DNA of 64,000 bases from Sulfurospirillum arsenophilum NBRC 109478 (GCF_000813345.1 NZ_BBQF01000002.1:248001-312000); one strand, 5' to 3'. Shown: positions 17,713 to 27,298, counted from the stretch's first letter. The notes: generated from the sequence alone by a model not told the origin. A program made the numbers and translations.

Positions 17713-19013
17713 TTTATTCCCCCCATTTGGTATTCACATTTGTATTGATTCATTCGTTTGGTTTGATCTTCGTTAATATTAAAAATATATTGAACCGCTT
17801 GCACAATGGTATCGGCTTCTGGTTTTTCAGCAACTTCTTTTAAGTTCTTGGTTGCAGAGTGTAAAAAGGAGTTAAAGGCATGGTGAAGTACTTTGGAAAC
17901 CTGATCTTGCAACTCTTCAGGAATATACCCTTTTTTGACTGCTTTCTCTAACTCTTGTAAAGAACACTCTTTTGCATGATCGCGAATCTCTTTAATGATC
18001 GGATCAACACACATAGTTTGTAACCATTTAAAGAAGTCCATTGTAGAACGCCCTACAATAGAATAAGCGATTTTAGCTTGTTCTTCACGAAGAGACATGT
18101 TTTTGTTGACAATCTCTTCAAGGTCATCGACCGAATAAACATGTAAGTCTTTATGCGTTTTAACATCAATATCACGAGGTACAGCAATGTCAAACCAATA
18201 GCGTGAAAACTCTCGCTCTTCGACCATATCATCGGTAATAACGCTATGCGGTGCTCCTGTTGCCGTAAATACAAGACGGTAACGGTTGATAAATTCTGTA
18301 AGTTTCGAATAAGGAGCTGTGGTTGCGAGCTCTCCCAATTCGGTTGCTAGTGCTTGTGCATGCTCAAGATTACGGTTAATGATAATAACATTGACCCCAT
18401 TGGAGATAAGATGCTTTGCTGCCAACTGGCTCATCTCACCCGCACCTACAACCAGCGCACTCAAGCCTCCAATGCTTCCTAGAAGATCTTTCGCTTTATT
18501 AACAGCTACACTTGAAACAGAAACGGGGCTTTTAGAAATGTCGGTACGGCTACGTACTTCTGCGGCACAGCGAAATGCATGGTGCATCGCACGCCCTAAT
18601 TTTTGTCCACAGTAGTTGTTTTCAAAGGCAAATTTAAATGCTTCTTTAAGTTGTCCTGCAATTTGTGTCTCGCCAATAACCAAGCTATCTAGAGAAGAGC
18701 AAACCGTGAAAAGATGATGAATAGCACCATTGTCTTCATAAATATCTGCCCTGCCTTCTAGCTCCTCACGTGGGATGCTGGAAACATTGCTTAAAAGATC
18801 AAATGTATCACTTAGCGCAGATGGACACTCAGCCACACTTACGATCACTTCTACGCGATTACATGTAGAGAGTAAGATGACCTCATTCACCGCAGCACAG
18901 GAAATTAATGAACCCATAAAATGGCGGCTTTTTTCTTCTGAATTAAACGCTAATTTTTCGCGAATGCTAATATCGGTGTTTTTGTGTGTAAAACTAATGG
19001 TGAGGTAATGCAT
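17709..19013 (-). CDS. hemA: Glutamyl-tRNA reductase
   Basis: About 434 residues from the ATG at 19013. I prefer this start to an in-frame ATG at 19031 because [20 protein letters not shown] matches the family N terminus and GAGAGGAA lies about 9 nt upstream. The enzyme reduces glutamyl-tRNA-Glu to glutamate semialdehyde, the first committed step of C5 haem synthesis. The catalytic cysteine is in [10 protein letters not shown]; the NADPH site is [15 protein letters not shown]. It shares its operon with hemC, which places two haem steps under one promoter. A short run of DNA overlaps the ispB end. Confidence 0.95.
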   Translation of the reverse strand: MHYLTISFTHKNTDISIREKLAFNSEEKSRHFMGSLISCAAVNEVILLSTCNRVEVIVSVAECPSALSDTFDLLSNVSSIPREELEGRADIYEDNGAIHHLFTVCSSLDSLVIGETQIAGQLKEAFKFAFENNYCGQKLGRAMHHAFRCAAEVRSRTDISKSPVSVSSVAVNKAKDLLGSIGGLSALVVGAGEMSQLAAKHLISNGVNVIIINRNLEHAQALATELGELATTAPYSKLTEFINRYRLVFTATGAPHSVITDDMVEEREFSRYWFDIAVPRDIDVKTHKDLHVYSVDDLEEIVNKNMSLREEQAKIAYSIVGRSTMDFFKWLQTMCVDPIIKEIRDHAKECSLQELEKAVKKGYIPEELQDQVSKVLHHAFNSFLHSATKNLKEVAEKPEADTIVQAVQYIFNINEDQTKRMNQYKCEYQMGGIK

Positions 19014-19014
19014 A

Positions 19015-19917
19015 TTAAAAATTCCTCTCAATCATATCTTTAATAATGGAGCTAAGGCCCACATCTTCTTCTTTCTCAATAACCGATAAAGCTTCCAATC
19101 CTAGCTTTCTAGCATACAAAATGGAATCTTCCAACGCGTTCGTCTCATGCATTTTGGTTTTAATCCACTCTTTTTGGGCATCATCAAGCTCTTGTTGGAA
19201 CAAAGAAAGGAGCTTCGTTTGATCTTCTTTACAGAGTTTGCGGTACATGTAAAGATACGGCAATGTAGTTTTACCCTCTTTAAAATCGTTCAAGGAAGGC
19301 TTTCCAAGGGTTTCACTGCTTTGAGTGATGTCTAAAATATCATCGATAATTTGAAAGGCAAGTCCTAGATTTTTACCATAAAGCGCATAAATAGCACTTT
19401 CTTTTCCTGCAAGTATCGCTGCCGCTTTTGCTGAAGCTTCGATGAGTGAGGCAGTTTTTTTATAAATCATATCAAAGTAACGCTCTTCGCTGTCATTAAA
19501 AGTATGAGAGAGTTCAACATCCAAAAGCTCACCCACAGAGAGAAGTGCTACCGCATGAGAAATACTATAGGCAACATCTTGAGGCATGTGTGTAAGTTCG
19601 CTAAAGCCTTTGGAATAAAGGATATCGCCTAACATAATGGCTGTTTTGTTACCAAAAAGCGCGTTAATGGAGTCTTCACCACGTCTTGTGAATGCATCAT
19701 CAATCACATCATCATGAAGCAAACTTGCGGCATGAATCAACTCAACAATGGCGGCAAGCTTTAAAGAAGATTCACTGAGCCCTGCAATTTTTAAAATCAA
19801 TTTTGCGCGTAAACGTTTTCCCTTAGGAACTCTGTGAAAGAGTTCAACACTGCGTGCATCGCCTAAAGAAGCGACCATCTCTACCATCAAATTTTCAACT
19901 TTTCCTAACACCTGCAA
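19015..19917 (-). CDS. ispB: Polyprenyl diphosphate synthase
   Basis: 300 residues. The two aspartate-rich motifs are visible: LLHDDVIDDAFTRRGEDSIN (first DDxxD) and FQIIDDILDITQ (second DDxxD). It condenses isopentenyl diphosphate onto a short allylic primer to make the long side chain of menaquinone, so it supplies the same pathway as ubiD at the end of the operon. The residues before the first motif are small (AASLL), which fits a long-chain product (inference). hemA follows directly. Confidence 0.9.
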   Translation of the reverse strand: MQVLGKVENLMVEMVASLGDARSVELFHRVPKGKRLRAKLILKIAGLSESSLKLAAIVELIHAASLLHDDVIDDAFTRRGEDSINALFGNKTAIMLGDILYSKGFSELTHMPQDVAYSISHAVALLSVGELLDVELSHTFNDSEERYFDMIYKKTASLIEASAKAAAILAGKESAIYALYGKNLGLAFQIIDDILDITQSSETLGKPSLNDFKEGKTTLPYLYMYRKLCKEDQTKLLSLFQQELDDAQKEWIKTKMHETNALEDSILYARKLGLEALSVIEKEEDVGLSSIIKDMIERNF

Positions 19918-19919
19918 TC

Positions 19920-20381
19920 CTACGGTTTCTTTTTTGGTTTAAACTCAACTTCTATACGTTGTTGATTATCTTCTATAAATATATCTAAAATTGCCTCTTT
20001 ATTTCTTTGATCGAAGTCAGTAAAAACAATTTTTGCATAGGTTTGAGAAATCATTTTATTTTGACCATCGGGTAAAAGAGGAATTACCACACTTTCTAAT
20101 GGGTATTTCTTTTCTAAAACATACTGCGTTGGGTAACCTCTATAGTTCACTAAAAGAGTCAACATGTTGTTGGTAAAGAGTGTCCAACGAAGCTTTAGTA
20201 AATACTCATTATTAGGATTTTCAGCTGTCGGCTTTTTGGTAACTTCTTTACGATTGATCAAAACGAAACCTAGCTCATCCTTTTTTAGAATAAACTTATG
20301 CTCATATTCATATTCTATTTCTGCAAAAAGTGTCTGAAAACTAAACAGCAGACAACATAAAAAGCACCCTAGTTTATTCAT
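19920..20381 (-). CDS. Exported protein of unknown function (Cj0540-like)
   Basis: 153 residues with a signal peptide (LGCFLCCLLFSFQTLFAE). The mature part looks beta-rich and basic, with EYEYEHKFILKKDELGFVLI and the C terminus RIEVEFKPKKKP. It lies 2 bp upstream of ispB and overlaps the DUF2018 gene, in the position of the C. jejuni exported protein Cj0540 as I recall it. Function unknown; a periplasmic location is expected. Confidence 0.65.
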   Translation of the reverse strand: MNKLGCFLCCLLFSFQTLFAEIEYEYEHKFILKKDELGFVLINRKEVTKKPTAENPNNEYLLKLRWTLFTNNMLTLLVNYRGYPTQYVLEKKYPLESVVIPLLPDGQNKMISQTYAKIVFTDFDQRNKEAILDIFIEDNQQRIEVEFKPKKKP

Positions 20382-20655
20382 TCTGAGTTAAAATCGTACC
20401 AACACTGCTAATGAACAGGTCATTATTGTGTTCGACAATAGCATCCATTTCATCCATAAAAACGGTATGAATCATTGCATCAAGTGCTTCAGCTCCAACT
20501 TGTTTTTCAAGCAAAATTTCCATAGCACTGTAACGATCAACAATCTCTAGAAGCTTGGTTTTTACCAGCTCTTTGTTAGCATTAAAGAGAATATCGAAAA
20601 ATTTACTCTTCGGACTTCCCATAAAAAAGTCATCTTCATCTTCGTATAACATCAC
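20374..20655 (-). CDS. DUF2018-family small protein
   Basis: 93 residues, acidic and helical: GSPKSKFFDILFNANKELVK then ILEIVDRYSAMEILLEKQ. This matches my memory of DUF2018, a family confined to Campylobacterota, found upstream of the haem/isoprenoid cluster. It is the first gene of the leftward operon; the ribosome site GGAGAAG lies just before the ATG at 20655. Function unknown. Confidence 0.65.
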   Translation of the reverse strand: MMLYEDEDDFFMGSPKSKFFDILFNANKELVKTKLLEIVDRYSAMEILLEKQVGAEALDAMIHTVFMDEMDAIVEHNNDLFISSVGTILTQNE

Positions 20656-21015
20656 TTCTCCTATGCTTTATATAGAAAAGATTATAGCACACTAAAGCTT
20701 GTCACATCTGAAAAAAGTATACTGGATTTAAGATTTTAAAATACATTTTATCACTAACAATGTGTTAGCGAGTCACTTTATATCACTCAAAAAAAACCAT
20801 TTCAAAGTGCTTAAAAATAGTACTTTACATAAAATTATATGTATAATAATCTCTATAATTTTAGCTGTTAGCATCAACCCTATTTAATGTAATAATTGTA
20901 TTATTTCGAAAAAATACGTTACATGTAAAAAGTCTTTTGATTCCATTGTCCCTCCCCTACTTAGTTAAAAAAACAATCCTTACTTTTTTAATCATTAGTT
21001 TTTTGATAAAGTTAC
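20656..21015. other. Divergent promoter region, very AT-rich
   Basis: This gap separates the leftward haem operon from metY. It has a small dyad CTAACA-ATG-TGTTAG (20754-20768) and a one-mismatch palindrome copy, GTTACATGTAAA (20918-20929). No ORF with a ribosome site was seen. Confidence 0.5.
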
Positions 21016-21044
21016 TTGACATTGAAAAAAAAATAGTCTATACT
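21016..21044 (+). promoter_or_regulatory. Sigma-70-type promoter of the metY-cymR-like-cysK operon
   Basis: TTGACA (21016-21021), 17-bp spacer, TATACT (21039-21044). Transcription would start about 25 nt before the metY start; AAGGA at 21065-21069 is the ribosome site. Such a strong promoter suits repression by the Rrf2 protein encoded in the operon. Confidence 0.8.
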
Positions 21045-21075
21045 TTCAGCAACAAAAACACAAAAAGGATTTGAA

Positions 21076-22338
21076 ATGCATCAAGAGACACTTGCTCTAC
21101 ATTATGGTTATGACAAACAGCAGTTTGGAACAATGTCAGTTCCTGTTTATCAAACAACAGCATATGATTTTGGAAATGCTGAAACTGCAGCAAACCGTTT
21201 TGCACTCAAAGAGCTTGGACCCATCTATACACGCCTTAACAATCCAACAACCGATGTTCTTGAAGCTAGAATTGCTGCTGTTGAAAATGGTGAAGCTGCC
21301 ATTGCAACCGCAAGTGGTCAAGCTGCGATCTTTTTTGCCATTGCAAACCTTGCAGAAGCAGGCGATAACATCATCGTTGCTAAGAAAATTTACGGTGGTG
21401 CAACAACACTTTTAACCCATACCATTAAACGTTTTGGCATTAAAGCAAAAGTATTTGAGAGTGATCATGCTGATGATTTAGAAGCATTGATTGATGATAA
21501 AACCAAAGCTATTTTCTTTGAAACGCTTTCAAATCCACAAATTGCCATTCCAAATATCGAAAAAATCGTCTCAATCGCTAAAAAATACAACATCCTTACC
21601 ATTGCTGACAATACTGTCGCAACACCTATTTTATTTCAACCTCTTAACCATGGCATTGATGTGAGTGTCCACAGTGCAAGTAAATACATCTCAGGTCAAG
21701 GCAGTGCAATGGGTGGTTTAATTGTGGAAGCAAAAGGGCTCAATACAAAACTTATTGGCAACCCACGATACCCACAATTTAATGAGCCAGATGAAAGTTA
21801 CCATGGTTTGGTCTATGCAACATTACCATTCCCAATCTTTTCACTAAGGATTCGCCTTTCACTCATTCGTGATATTGGAGCAACCATCGCGCCATTTAAC
21901 TCTTGGTTACTGATTCAAGGACTTGAGACGCTTGCCCTTCGTGTGAAAGAGCATTCACGCAATGCCTATAAAGTTGCAACATTTCTAAAATCACATCCTA
22001 AAGTGAAAAAAGTATCATACCCTGGACTTGAGAGTGACCCTTTACATGGTAGAGCAAAACAGTACTTTACAGATGCTCAAACTTCAGGGCTTCTAAGCTT
22101 TGAAGTAGAAGGTGTTGAGTTTGCAAAACATATCCTCAATACAACTAAAATTTTCTCTGTTGTTGTTAACATTGGTGACTCTAAATCAATTATTACCCAT
22201 CCAGCAAGTACAACACATCAACAACTCTCAGTTGAAGAACTAGAGCTTACTGGTGTTAAAGCTGGACTTATTCGTCTTAGTATTGGACTTGAAAACGCTG
22301 ATGATCTGATCGAAGATCTTAAAATTGCGCTGGGTTAA
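21076..22338 (+). CDS. metY: O-acetylhomoserine sulfhydrylase
   Basis: 420 residues, a PLP enzyme of the Cys/Met metabolism family. It makes homocysteine from O-acetylhomoserine and sulfide. The PLP lysine is in SVHSASKYISGQGSAMGG, and the N terminus TLALHYGYDKQQFGTMSVPV and the segment YARIGNPT-like YTRLNNPTTDVLEARIAAVE are diagnostic. The long insertion around PRYPQFNEPDESYHGLVYA separates MetY from cystathionine synthases. It leads a sulfur operon with an Rrf2 regulator and cysK, so sulfide can flow to methionine or cysteine. Confidence 0.93.
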   Translation: MHQETLALHYGYDKQQFGTMSVPVYQTTAYDFGNAETAANRFALKELGPIYTRLNNPTTDVLEARIAAVENGEAAIATASGQAAIFFAIANLAEAGDNIIVAKKIYGGATTLLTHTIKRFGIKAKVFESDHADDLEALIDDKTKAIFFETLSNPQIAIPNIEKIVSIAKKYNILTIADNTVATPILFQPLNHGIDVSVHSASKYISGQGSAMGGLIVEAKGLNTKLIGNPRYPQFNEPDESYHGLVYATLPFPIFSLRIRLSLIRDIGATIAPFNSWLLIQGLETLALRVKEHSRNAYKVATFLKSHPKVKKVSYPGLESDPLHGRAKQYFTDAQTSGLLSFEVEGVEFAKHILNTTKIFSVVVNIGDSKSIITHPASTTHQQLSVEELELTGVKAGLIRLSIGLENADDLIEDLKIALG

Positions 22339-22348
22339 GGGAGTATAA

Positions 22349-22762
22349 ATGTCACTACTCTCAACCAAGGGAATGTATGGCTTAAGTGCCATGTACCAGC
22401 TTTTTTTATCAAAGAGCAATAAACCATTACAAATCAAAGAGATCTCAGCACGTGCTGAGATCCCACAAAATTATTTGGAACAGCTTTTGATTTTGCTTCG
22501 CCAAGCAGGGCTTGTTACCAGTGTAAGAGGCGCTTATGGCGGTTATCTATTAGCTAAAAATCCTGAGGATATTTTGATTAAAGATATTCTTATTGCTTTA
22601 GAAGGCAATCTTGTTGTTACTGATGCGGACGTGAAAGATCCTGTGCTTCGTATTTTCTATGAAGAGAGTAATGGTAAAATTCAAGAGATTTTCAATTTGC
22701 CATTATCTGAATTTGAAGTCTATTCACAACGTCTAAGTAACCAATTAAACTATAGCATCTAA
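22349..22762 (+). CDS. Rrf2-family regulator without cluster cysteines (CymR-like)
   Basis: 137 residues. The winged helix-turn-helix is clear: STKGMYGLSAMYQLFLSK, EISARAEIPQNYLEQLLILL, then TSVRGAYGGYLLAKNPEDI. No cysteine is present, so it cannot bind the Fe-S cluster of IscR or NsrR. CymR of Firmicutes is a cluster-free Rrf2 repressor of sulfur genes that acts in complex with CysK; here the gene sits 10 bp after metY and 20 bp before cysK, which suggests the same logic. That is inference from family and position. Confidence 0.85.
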   Translation: MSLLSTKGMYGLSAMYQLFLSKSNKPLQIKEISARAEIPQNYLEQLLILLRQAGLVTSVRGAYGGYLLAKNPEDILIKDILIALEGNLVVTDADVKDPVLRIFYEESNGKIQEIFNLPLSEFEVYSQRLSNQLNYSI

Positions 22763-22782
22763 TCTAACTTAAGGAGATTCTT

Positions 22783-23712
22783 ATGTATGCACAAAACGTA
22801 ACAGAACTTATCGGCAACACTCCCCTTGTTAAAATAAACCGTATCGAAGGGGCATCAAACGCGTTAATCCTTGGTAAATGTGAATTCCTTAACCCTTCAC
22901 ATTCGGTCAAAGATCGTATTGGATTTAATATGATTAAAACAGCCCTAGATAAAGGCTTAATTGATAAAAATTCTATCATTATCGAACCAACCAGTGGTAA
23001 CACAGGTATCGGCTTAGCTACTGTATGTGCAAGTCTTGGCATAAAACTTATTCTTACTATGCCTAGTTCCATGAGTTTGGAACGCCGTAAACTACTTGCT
23101 GCTTTGGGCGCAGAACTCGTACTTACGGAACCAGCACTCGGTATGAAAGGTGCAGTTGAAAAATCTCTTGAACTTTCAAAAGAGACACCCAACTCGTTTG
23201 TACCACAACAATTTGCCAATGAATCCAACCCAGCAATTCACTATGCAACCACAGCAGAAGAAATTTGGAAAGACACCAATGGTAAAGTTGACATCTTCGT
23301 TGCTGCCGTAGGAACAGGTGGTACGATTACGGGAACAGGGAAAAGACTTAAAGAACTTAACCCGAATATTCAAATTATTGCCGTTGAGCCAGAAACATCC
23401 CCAGTTCTTTCAGGCGGAAATCCAGGACCTCATAAAATTCAAGGTATTGGTGCAGGATTTATTCCACCCGTTCTTGATACAAAAATCTATAATGAAGTTG
23501 TCAAAGTAAGCTATGAAAATGCTGTCGAGACATCTCGTAATCTTGCAAAACAAGAAGGCTTACTGGTAGGTATCTCCGCAGGTGCTAACGTCTATGTTGC
23601 ATCACAAATTGGACAAAAACCTGAGAATAAAGGTAAAACTATTGTTACTATTTTATGTGACACTGGCGAGCGTTATTTAAGTGCTGGTCTTTATGAGTAT
23701 AAAGAGTCGTGA
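22783..23712 (+). CDS. cysK: Cysteine synthase A (O-acetylserine sulfhydrylase)
   Basis: 309 residues, PLP dependent; makes cysteine from O-acetylserine and sulfide. The PLP lysine is in NPSHSVKDRIGFNMI, the substrate loop is EPTSGNTGIGLA, and the phosphate loop is VGTGGTITGTGKRLKE. The GIGAGFIPPVLD segment is typical of CysK. Ribosome site AAGGAG lies before the ATG. The last codons form the left arm of the terminator hairpin. In other bacteria CysK also binds regulators such as CymR, and one is encoded directly upstream. Confidence 0.94.
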   Translation: MYAQNVTELIGNTPLVKINRIEGASNALILGKCEFLNPSHSVKDRIGFNMIKTALDKGLIDKNSIIIEPTSGNTGIGLATVCASLGIKLILTMPSSMSLERRKLLAALGAELVLTEPALGMKGAVEKSLELSKETPNSFVPQQFANESNPAIHYATTAEEIWKDTNGKVDIFVAAVGTGGTITGTGKRLKELNPNIQIIAVEPETSPVLSGGNPGPHKIQGIGAGFIPPVLDTKIYNEVVKVSYENAVETSRNLAKQEGLLVGISAGANVYVASQIGQKPENKGKTIVTILCDTGERYLSAGLYEYKES

Positions 23713-23735
23713 AAACGACTCTTTCTTTTTTTAAT
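23701..23735 (+). terminator. Terminator overlapping the cysK stop codon
   Basis: Perfect stem AAAGAGTCGT (23701-23710) / ACGACTCTTT (23715-23724) with a GAAA tetraloop, then a C and a run of seven T-rich bases. The TGA stop (23710-23712) lies at the stem-loop junction, so terminating ribosomes cover the hairpin. Confidence 0.9.
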
Positions 23736-23748
23736 CACTTTTTCGTCT

Positions 23749-23776
23749 TTGCCTTTAACTGATTTTATGGTACTAT
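23749..23776 (+). promoter_or_regulatory. Likely promoter of the membrane GGDEF gene
   Basis: TTGCCT (23749-23754), 16-bp spacer, TACTAT (23771-23776). Reasonable hexamers about 30 bp upstream of the start codon. Confidence 0.4.
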
Positions 23777-23807
23777 TTTCCCTATCACAACAGGGGTATG
23801 TGTCATT

Positions 23808-24605
23808 ATGAAAAGAATACCTAGTATTATGCTTAAAAAGCCCATTTTATTGGGTTCTATCACATTTGTTGTCAATCTTTTTATTAGCACAATACCTGTT
23901 TTAATCCTTCACGAGAAACATCTTGAGCAATATATGAACACGTTTGGTCTCTCAGAATTTTTTGATACCAAATTACTTGCCGAACAGCAGGGAATTGTCC
24001 ATAGTGCTCTCTTCTACTCTTTTGTGTTTTCCTTTATTCTTGCCATCATCGTAACTCTTCTTGCCTCTTTTTTGAAAAAATCTTACCTTGAAGTCGAAAA
24101 TCTTTCCCATGTTGATGGACTGACAGGACTTTATAACCGACTTATGTTTATGAGTGTCTTTCAAAAAGAGATTCCCAAAGTCAAACGCAACCAGCATCAT
24201 CTCTTTTTAGTTATTTTAGATATCGATGACTTTAAACCTATTAATGATACATATGGACATCTTGTGGGCGATGACGCTATTAAAATAACGGCTCATACGT
24301 TGCAAAGTTTACTTCGAACATCAGATACCATTGCCCGTTTTGGTGGTGATGAATTTATTATTTGTATTGTTGATCATGATAAAGATACCGTTTCCACCAT
24401 CGTAAACCGTATTTTAAATGAATTTAACTCTAAAATGATTCCAGTAATAAGGAACCATGAAAAACAAGAGATACCTATTAACCTAAGTATTGGCTACACG
24501 GCTTACAAAAACGATGATGACTTTAAAACCATGCTACAACGTGCCGACCAAGCGCTTTACATCTCCAAAGAAGCAGGTAAAAATACCGCTACGTACCTAG
24601 CTTAA
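23808..24605 (+). CDS. Membrane-bound diguanylate cyclase (GGDEF)
   Basis: 265 residues. Two membrane helices (residues about 13-35 and 62-85) flank a short periplasmic loop, then a full GGDEF domain from LSHVDGLTGLYNRLMFMSVF. The active site is RFGGDEFIICIV, and the inhibitory site RxxD is present as RTSD five residues before it, so product inhibition by c-di-GMP is expected. It makes c-di-GMP at the inner membrane. The periplasmic loop is about 25 residues and has no recognisable sensor. The gene stands alone between cysK and valS. Confidence 0.9.
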   Translation: MKRIPSIMLKKPILLGSITFVVNLFISTIPVLILHEKHLEQYMNTFGLSEFFDTKLLAEQQGIVHSALFYSFVFSFILAIIVTLLASFLKKSYLEVENLSHVDGLTGLYNRLMFMSVFQKEIPKVKRNQHHLFLVILDIDDFKPINDTYGHLVGDDAIKITAHTLQSLLRTSDTIARFGGDEFIICIVDHDKDTVSTIVNRILNEFNSKMIPVIRNHEKQEIPINLSIGYTAYKNDDDFKTMLQRADQALYISKEAGKNTATYLA

Positions 24606-24628
24606 ACCAAGTCTTACCCCTCTTTTTG

Positions 24629-24654
24629 TATAATCCCCTAAAAAATTTATAAGG
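24629..24654 (+). promoter_or_regulatory. valS -10 element and ribosome site
   Basis: TATAAT at 24629-24634 is a perfect -10; no good -35 was seen. AAGG at 24651-24654 precedes the valS ATG. Confidence 0.5.
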
Positions 24655-24665
24655 TATATAAACCT

Positions 24666-27296
24666 ATGAGCGAAAAAAGCACCGTTTACAACCCAAAAGA
24701 GATCGAAGAGAGTTATTATAAGATTTGGGAAGATAGAGGCTATTTTGAGATTGATGGAAATATTGCCATTCAAGAGAGCGGCAAAAACTTCTGTATTATG
24801 ATGCCTCCTCCAAATGTCACAGGAAGTCTGCACATCGGTCATGCCCTCACTTTTACCCTTCAAGATATTATCACTCGTTTTAAACGAATGGACGGTTTTA
24901 AAACACTTTGGCAACCAGGAACCGATCATGCGGGGATTGCTACGCAAAATGTGGTTGAAAAACAACTTTTAGCGCAAGGCATTAAAAAAGAAGAGCTAGG
25001 ACGTGAGAAGTTCTTAGAGAAAGTCTGGGAATGGAAAGCGTACAGTGGTGGACAGATCGTTCATCAGATGCGTAAACTTGGCGTCAGCCCTGCATGGAGC
25101 AGAGAACGCTTTACAATGGATGATGGACTTAAAAACTCCGTCAAAAAAGCGTTTGTCAAATACTACAATGAAGGCTTAATCGTTCGTGGTAACTACATGG
25201 TTAACTGGTGTACCCATGATGGCGCGCTCAGTGACATCGAAGTTGAATTTGAAGCCAATAAAGGCAAGCTCTACCATCTCAAATATTTTCTGAAAGACTC
25301 TAGTGAGTTTCTCATCGTAGCAACCACACGTCCAGAGACCTACTTTGGCGATACTGCGGTTATGGTTCACCCTGACGATGAACGTTATAAACACCTTCTA
25401 GGCAAAAAAGTCGTTCTTCCACTCATTGGTCGTGAGATTGAGATTATCGCCGATGAGCACGTCGATATGAGCTTTGGAACAGGTTGTGTTAAAGTCACTC
25501 CTGCGCATGACATCAACGACTACGAAGTTGGCAAACGTCACAATTTAGAATTTATCACTATCTTTGACCCAAGCGGTATGCTCAATGAGCAGTGTGGCGA
25601 ATTTCAAGGTCGTGAACGTCTTGAAGTCAGAAATGACGTTGTTTCAAAACTTGAATCACTTGGCTTTGTTGACAAAATAGAAGATTATGAAAACCAAGTA
25701 GGTCACTGCTATCGTTGTAAAAATGTCGTTGAACCTTACATCTCAAAACAATGGTTTGTTAAAAAAGAGATCGCAGATGGTGCCATCGCAAAAGTCAATG
25801 AACACTTAGCAGAATTTTACCCAAGCCACTGGCTCAATTCGTACAATGCATGGATGAAAGAGCTTCGTGATTGGTGTATTTCTCGCCAACTTTGGTGGGG
25901 ACATCAAATCCCAGTCTTTTACTGCGATGCGTGTGGACATGAGTGGGCAAGTGAAGCGGAAAGCGAGCATGAATGTCCTACATGTAAAGCTACCACTATT
26001 CATCAAGACCCAGACGTTCTTGATACGTGGTTTAGCTCAGGCTTATGGCCTTTTTCAACGCTGGGTTGGGAAAATGGCGATGTGTTTAAAGGTGAAAAAT
26101 GGAATGAGAGTGACTTAAAAGACTTCTATCCAAATACTCTCCTCATTACAGGCTTTGACATCCTATTCTTCTGGGTTGCGCGTATGATGTTCTCAGGCGA
26201 GCACACTCTTGGTGAGCTTCCTTTTAAAGACATCTACTTGCATGCTCTCGTTAAAGATGAACACGGTCAAAAGATGAGTAAAAGTAAAGGTAACGTTATC
26301 GATCCACTCGATACCATCAGCGAATACAGTGCCGATACTTTACGCTTTACACTCGCCATTTTAGCCGTTCAAGGTCGTGACATTAAGCTAAGTGGTGAAA
26401 AACTAGAACAAATTCGTAACTTTACCAATAAACTTTACAATGCTTCACGCTTTTTGCTGATGAATGCTAACTCATTTGAAGATTTAGAAAATATCGAAAT
26501 TAAAACCCCATTGGGTGCTTATATGAAAAGCCGTTTGGCCGTTGCGATGGAAGAGGTCCGTGGGCACTTTAGCGATTACCGCTTTAATGATGCAGCAACC
26601 ACACTTTACCGCTTCTTGTGGGGCGAGTTTTGTGACTGGGGTATAGAGCTTAGTAAAGCCGACAAAAGTAGCATGGCAGAGCTTGGAGCTATCTTTAAAG
26701 AGGCAATGAAACTGATCCATCCGTTTATGCCGTTTATCTCAGAATTTTTGTATCAAGAACTCTCCGACACAACATTAGAATCATGTGAGTCTATCATGGT
26801 CAAGCGTTATCCTCATGCCTTAGTGCGTGATGAAAAAATTGAAAAAACGTTTGAATTGGTCATCGAAGCAATTGTTGGCATTCGTCGTGCAAAAGCCAAC
26901 ATTGACCTTGGAAATAAAAAAATCGAACATGCTTACATCAAAGTACCTGATGCTGCAAATCTTAAAGATGCTATTAAATACATTTGTTTATTGGCAAAAG
27001 TTGAGAATATCGACTTTACAGAGACTAAAATTCCAAATTCAGCTACTGACGTAGGTGATAATATTGAAGTATTCATTTCACTTGAGGGTGTTGATTTAAG
27101 CCCTATTATTGAGCGTTTGAACAATCAAAAGATCAAACTTGATAAAGAGATTATGAAGCTTTCAGGGATGCTTTCCAATGAACGCTTTGTGGCAAATGCA
27201 CCAAAAGAAGTCATAGCAGAAAATCAAAAAGGTTTAGATGACGCTAAATCAAAAATGGCAAAAATTGACGCAGAGCTTAGCTCATTTGGCGTTTAA
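24666..27296 (+). CDS. valS: Valyl-tRNA synthetase
   Basis: 876 residues, class I. The HIGH motif is in MMPPPNVTGSLHIGHALT, the KMSKS motif is in DEHGQKMSKSKGNVIDP, and the editing domain spans about residues 190-330 (VATTRPETYFGDTAVMVHP). An anticodon domain and a C-terminal coiled coil (LNNQKIKLDKEIMKLSGML) complete the usual architecture. It charges tRNA-Val. The stop is followed by an exact palindrome copy and a terminator. Confidence 0.97.
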   Translation: MSEKSTVYNPKEIEESYYKIWEDRGYFEIDGNIAIQESGKNFCIMMPPPNVTGSLHIGHALTFTLQDIITRFKRMDGFKTLWQPGTDHAGIATQNVVEKQLLAQGIKKEELGREKFLEKVWEWKAYSGGQIVHQMRKLGVSPAWSRERFTMDDGLKNSVKKAFVKYYNEGLIVRGNYMVNWCTHDGALSDIEVEFEANKGKLYHLKYFLKDSSEFLIVATTRPETYFGDTAVMVHPDDERYKHLLGKKVVLPLIGREIEIIADEHVDMSFGTGCVKVTPAHDINDYEVGKRHNLEFITIFDPSGMLNEQCGEFQGRERLEVRNDVVSKLESLGFVDKIEDYENQVGHCYRCKNVVEPYISKQWFVKKEIADGAIAKVNEHLAEFYPSHWLNSYNAWMKELRDWCISRQLWWGHQIPVFYCDACGHEWASEAESEHECPTCKATTIHQDPDVLDTWFSSGLWPFSTLGWENGDVFKGEKWNESDLKDFYPNTLLITGFDILFFWVARMMFSGEHTLGELPFKDIYLHALVKDEHGQKMSKSKGNVIDPLDTISEYSADTLRFTLAILAVQGRDIKLSGEKLEQIRNFTNKLYNASRFLLMNANSFEDLENIEIKTPLGAYMKSRLAVAMEEVRGHFSDYRFNDAATTLYRFLWGEFCDWGIELSKADKSSMAELGAIFKEAMKLIHPFMPFISEFLYQELSDTTLESCESIMVKRYPHALVRDEKIEKTFELVIEAIVGIRRAKANIDLGNKKIEHAYIKVPDAANLKDAIKYICLLAKVENIDFTETKIPNSATDVGDNIEVFISLEGVDLSPIIERLNNQKIKLDKEIMKLSGMLSNERFVANAPKEVIAENQKGLDDAKSKMAKIDAELSSFGV

Positions 27297-27298
27297 TC

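Noticed and set aside
22764-23228. 154-residue open frame antisense to cysK
   Set aside because: Overlaps the conserved core of cysK, and its serine/proline-rich content is typical of an antisense shadow.
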